Of a stretch of 6,939 nt of DNA, positions 4,468-6,939 are shown piece by piece (within the stretch, counting starts at the first letter, position 1; every line of letters starts with the position of its first letter). The stretch is taken from assembly GCA_900763175.1 (NCBI GenBank), contig CAAFJI010000324.1, positions 1 through 6,939 on the forward strand, written 5' to 3'. Source of the stretch: Lachnospiraceae bacterium (GTDB lineage: Bacteria; Bacillota; Clostridia; Lachnospirales; Lachnospiraceae). Under the pieces are notes generated by a model. It ran no database searches, was not told the DNA's origin, and saw only the letters and a list, made by a program, of their open reading frames with translations. Made by a program: the position numbers and the translations under genes.

Positions 4468-6939
4468 ATTCAATCTTCCAAAACTGTAAAAATGGCTCTG
4501 CCAGTACGGAGTGTTAATGGAAGCATATTTGATTGGATCGCCACAGTGTATCATTACCCCGTTGCCGCAGTAGATGCCTACATGACTGACTGCACCTGCT
4601 GAATTATAGGTGCCTGTGAAAAAGATAATGTCTCCCGCTTTCGCTTCGCTTGCCGATACGGGAGTACACTGGTCATAAATGCCCTGTGCGGTTGTTCGTG
4701 GCAGATTGTGTACGCCGCTGTTGGTAAATACCCAGCACACAAAACCGGAACAGTCAAAACTTGTGGACGGAGACGAACCGCCCCATACATACGGATAGCC
4801 TAAATACTTGGCTGCTTCCTCCATAAGTGCCTGTACGGTTGCATCATCATAGGAATCCGGTGGTATGGCATTTCCCGGCGCACCGCCGCCACCTCCCGGA
4901 CTTTCACCATAAAGCGTTCCCTCGCCTACATCAAAATAAAATAATGGATTATAATACTCTCCGTTATATAAGCACTCGATATGCAAATGGCTTCCGGTAC
5001 TGCTTCCGGTGTTTCCCGTAGTTCCGATTACCGTCCCTTTGGTTATGCTCTGACCTGCACTGACACTCAGGCTGTCCATGTGGGCATATTTTGTGGTGTA
5101 ACCGTCTTTTTCGATGACCACATAATTCCCGTAATAGCTGTCATAAGCTGCTGTCGTGACTGTACCGTCATGGGCTGCATAAACGGTTGTGCCTGTAGGC
5201 ACTGCTATATCCACGCCCCGGTGCAGTTCCTCATTTCCGGTGTTCGGGTTCTTGCGGTATCCATAATAGCTTGAAATATAGTTATACCAGTACAGATCAA
5301 GCGGAGAAGCAAACTGCTGTAAAAGCCCGCCTGTTTCTGCATACATGGCATAAATCTCTGTCTGTTCTGCATCCATCTTTCCGGCAACAATGGTTTCCAA
5401 TGGTTTGACCGTAAGCACTACCCTTAATATGCTGACTTCGTATTCCTCCTCTTCCTCGTATTCGTATTCTTCCTCTGTCTCCTCTCCTGTTACCGGATCA
5501 GTAACAGTGCGTGTACCTGTCTTGGTTACTGTCCTTGTCCTTGTTTCCGTATCCGGTGTAAGAGTCAGCGTATACATCTCATCAAAAAGAGCCTGTACCT
5601 CGCTTTCCACCTCACTTGCAGTAAACTCCGTATGGACAGCCGATAAATACCCGATCAGCGTAAACGGATTGTGCCCGATTTCCCCCAGATTATAGGAATA
5701 CTCATCATATCCCGGATAATCGGTTTCGATGTTGTCAATCTCATTCTGAAGGTCAAGCTCCAGTCTGGTAAACTGCAAGTCTGTCGCATCAATCTCTGCC
5801 GGTTCGCTCAAATAGCTTGCCGCAAGCACCGTAGACTGCGTATCTGCAAACATCGCCCCACAGGACGATACCGAGGTCATAATCATAATAAGAAGCACCG
5901 CCATGATACCAACCGTTATGAGAACACCCGCATTTTTGCTTGCAATCTCCTGTAACTTCTTTGCTATGGCGGTTGCAGTATTGGCAGTCTTTGACACTGC
6001 TTCCTGTGCCGCTTTTGTGGCAGCTCCCTTCTGTCTTGCTTTCATATACTCCCGTTTGATGCGCTGTTTCTGTAAACGCTTCTGCAATGCTTTTTTCTGC
6101 ATCTGCGGGTTTTCCTCTAAAAACTTCTGGTACTGGAAGTTGACCTCTTTCTGAAACTGCTTTTTTTCCAGCTTCGCTATCTTCGCCCGCTGTCTTGCTT
6201 CCTTTCCCTTATAGTGCCTTTTTACAAAGTCAAACAGTTCCTCAGCCTTCTGCTCCGTTTTATGGGCACCTTCCACAGCAGAGTTTTCTTTTTCGTTCTC
6301 GGCAATTTTGCCATGCACGAAATTTCTGCTTTCAGTCTGCATTCGCCGCATGGTGGTCTTAGAAAGGCTCTCCTGCTTAAAAGGCTTCTCCTTATCCAGC
6401 GGAACAACCACATATTTCCCCTTGCCCGTTTCCTCGTCAAAGACTCTCTGCAAGGTATATTCCCGCTTCTTGGGAAGTTTTCCTCTAGCCTTTTTGACCT
6501 TCTCTGCGGCTTTCTGCGCCTGTTTCTGTTTCTTTTTTAATTTCTCGCTTCCGGTAAACTCCGAAGCACGATCCTCCGAAAAGACCTTTCCGGCATCTTC
6601 CGTAAAAACGGTATCTTTGGCTTTCTCCCTGTGTTTATGCTCTCGCTGCACACGCTTTTTGTGGTATTTGCCCTTTTCCTGTGACTGCCTGTAAGTGTCC
6701 CTGCGGTGGTAATCCTCTTTTTCTTCCTGCCTTTTCCCGTTTTCCTCCGTCTGACCGGAATTATCCTGTCCGGAAAACGTGTTCCCGGCTTTGGTAAATG
6801 CCGCCTTTTCCTCCTGTCCCTTATCGGCACCGGACTTCTGGACATTTTGCCCAAAAGTTTCCCCATACTCCTTTTTCGCATGGCTTTTCGATGCGCCGGG
6901 CTTTTGTGAAGCTCCTGTTTTCTCCTGAAAGACAGCGGA
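4465..6939 (-). CDS. CD1108-family cell-wall hydrolase (M23 + NlpC/P60), N-terminus outside window
   Basis: A membrane-anchored peptidoglycan hydrolase for the conjugation channel; 824 residues are visible. Numbering from the right edge: a long basic, Lys/Gln/Glu-rich cytoplasmic region (1-336); one membrane helix (about 337-357, AGVLITVGIMAVLLIM); a family-typical region with DYPGYDEYSYNLGEIGHNP; a Thr/Arg-rich then Glu/Tyr-rich beta-hairpin-like segment; an M23 metallopeptidase domain with zinc ligands His573 and Asp577 (HRGVD) and His651/His653 (SHLHIE); a Gly5 linker; and an NlpC/P60 domain with Cys730 (FDCSGFVCW), His786 (SHVGIY) and probable third residue His798. M23 and NlpC/P60 enzymes both cut peptide cross-links or stems. 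I see no lysozyme-like domain such as the one in Tn916/ICEBs1 CwlT. The frame is open to the edge. A GTG at 6651 could be called as start but lacks a ribosome binding site, and the frame upstream has the same coding character. Confidence 0.93.
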   Translation of the reverse strand, partial: SAVFQEKTGASQKPGASKSHAKKEYGETFGQNVQKSGADKGQEEKAAFTKAGNTFSGQDNSGQTEENGKRQEEKEDYHRRDTYRQSQEKGKYHKKRVQREHKHREKAKDTVFTEDAGKVFSEDRASEFTGSEKLKKKQKQAQKAAEKVKKARGKLPKKREYTLQRVFDEETGKGKYVVVPLDKEKPFKQESLSKTTMRRMQTESRNFVHGKIAENEKENSAVEGAHKTEQKAEELFDFVKRHYKGKEARQRAKIAKLEKKQFQKEVNFQYQKFLEENPQMQKKALQKRLQKQRIKREYMKARQKGAATKAAQEAVSKTANTATAIAKKLQEIASKNAGVLITVGIMAVLLIMIMTSVSSCGAMFADTQSTVLAASYLSEPAEIDATDLQFTRLELDLQNEIDNIETDYPGYDEYSYNLGEIGHNPFTLIGYLSAVHTEFTASEVESEVQALFDEMYTLTLTPDTETRTRTVTKTGTRTVTDPVTGEETEEEYEYEEEEEYEVSILRVVLTVKPLETIVAGKMDAEQTEIYAMYAETGGLLQQFASPLDLYWYNYISSYYGYRKNPNTGNEELHRGVDIAVPTGTTVYAAHDGTVTTAAYDSYYGNYVVIEKDGYTTKYAHMDSLSVSAGQSITKGTVIGTTGNTGSSTGSHLHIECLYNGEYYNPLFYFDVGEGTLYGESPGGGGGAPGNAIPPDSYDDATVQALMEEAAKYLGYPYVWGGSSPSTSFDCSGFVCWVFTNSGVHNLPRTTAQGIYDQCTPVSASEAKAGDIIFFTGTYNSAGAVSHVGIYCGNGVMIHCGDPIKYASINTPYWQSHFYSFGRLN

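Larger units (their letters stand above)
1..6939 (-). mobile_element. Internal fragment of a Tn1549/CTn-type conjugative element
   Basis: The gene set CD1108-type hydrolase, DUF4315, DUF4366 and topB, in that order and all on one strand, is the arrangement known from Clostridia conjugative transposons such as those of C. difficile and Tn1549 relatives. All five junctions have gaps of 15 bases or less, or overlap, so the block reads as one operon. Neither end of the element is present: I see no integrase, attachment site, origin of transfer or relaxase. Both edge genes are cut by the window. Whether the element is intact and mobile cannot be judged from this fragment. Confidence 0.85.

Noticed and set aside
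5487..5507. 7-bp inverted repeat CTGTTAC/GTAACAG with a 7-base loop
   Set aside because: Arms of this length are expected several times by chance in a window of this size. It lies within coding sequence and is not followed by a U run.
6308..6694. 128-residue plus-strand reading frame
   Set aside because: It is antisense to the basic region of the hydrolase. Its Phe/Leu/Ser-rich product is the usual shadow of Lys/Glu/Arg codons, and it has no supporting ribosome binding site.
6537..6881. 114-residue minus-strand reading frame near the right edge
   Set aside because: It overlaps the hydrolase frame that stays open to the edge. Its Arg/Lys/Pro-rich product is what a frame-shifted reading of Lys/Glu-rich codons gives, and it has no family match.
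1..6939. CRISPR array, tRNA, rRNA, insertion sequence or attachment site
   Set aside because: The window is covered almost completely by six protein genes. No regular spaced repeats, RNA gene signatures or terminal inverted repeats were seen.

Overview
This window is a fragment of an integrative and conjugative element (ICE) of the Tn1549 / Clostridioides difficile CTn type, most likely from a gut-associated member of the Clostridia (Lachnospiraceae or Ruminococcaceae relatives). That host call is an inference from protein family content and gene order. No host marker gene, attachment site or integrase lies in the window.

All six genes are on the minus strand, so transcription runs from position 6939 towards 1. 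In that order they are: (1) a long membrane-anchored cell-wall hydrolase of the CD1108 mobile-element family, with M23 and NlpC/P60 peptidase domains, open at the right edge; (2) a small coiled-coil DUF4315 protein; (3) a secreted, membrane-anchored DUF4366 (CD1107-family) protein with a Cys-rich segment, an Ig-like region and a very acidic cytoplasmic tail; (4) a full-length topoisomerase III (topB); (5) an unrecognised 88-residue protein; (6) the first 71 residues of a small Cro/CI-type helix-turn-helix protein that runs off the left edge.

The genes are packed as one transcription unit. The junctions, in order of transcription, are a 15-base gap, a 23-base overlap, a direct TAA-ATG abutment, a 15-base gap and a 13-base gap. 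There is no room for internal promoters or terminators between genes, and each downstream ribosome binding site lies in or against the end of the gene before it. Translational coupling is therefore likely throughout.

Functionally this is the cell-envelope and DNA-processing part of a Gram-positive type IV secretion system. The hydrolase would open peptidoglycan for the transfer channel. DUF4315 and DUF4366 are accessory proteins that accompany it in this ICE family. TopB would resolve topology of the transferred or replicating DNA, and the HTH protein is a candidate regulator. Relaxase, VirB4-like ATPase and coupling protein are not seen; by family gene order the VirB4/VirB6-like genes would lie beyond the right edge.

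I do not see a clearly undescribed system. The points most worth checking are the likely false start of the hydrolase (its real N-terminus is outside the window), a 12-bp inverted repeat inside the DUF4315 gene, the opposite charges of the cytoplasmic regions of the two membrane proteins, and a stretch of DNA that encodes the DUF4366 acidic tail and also carries the topB ribosome binding site.
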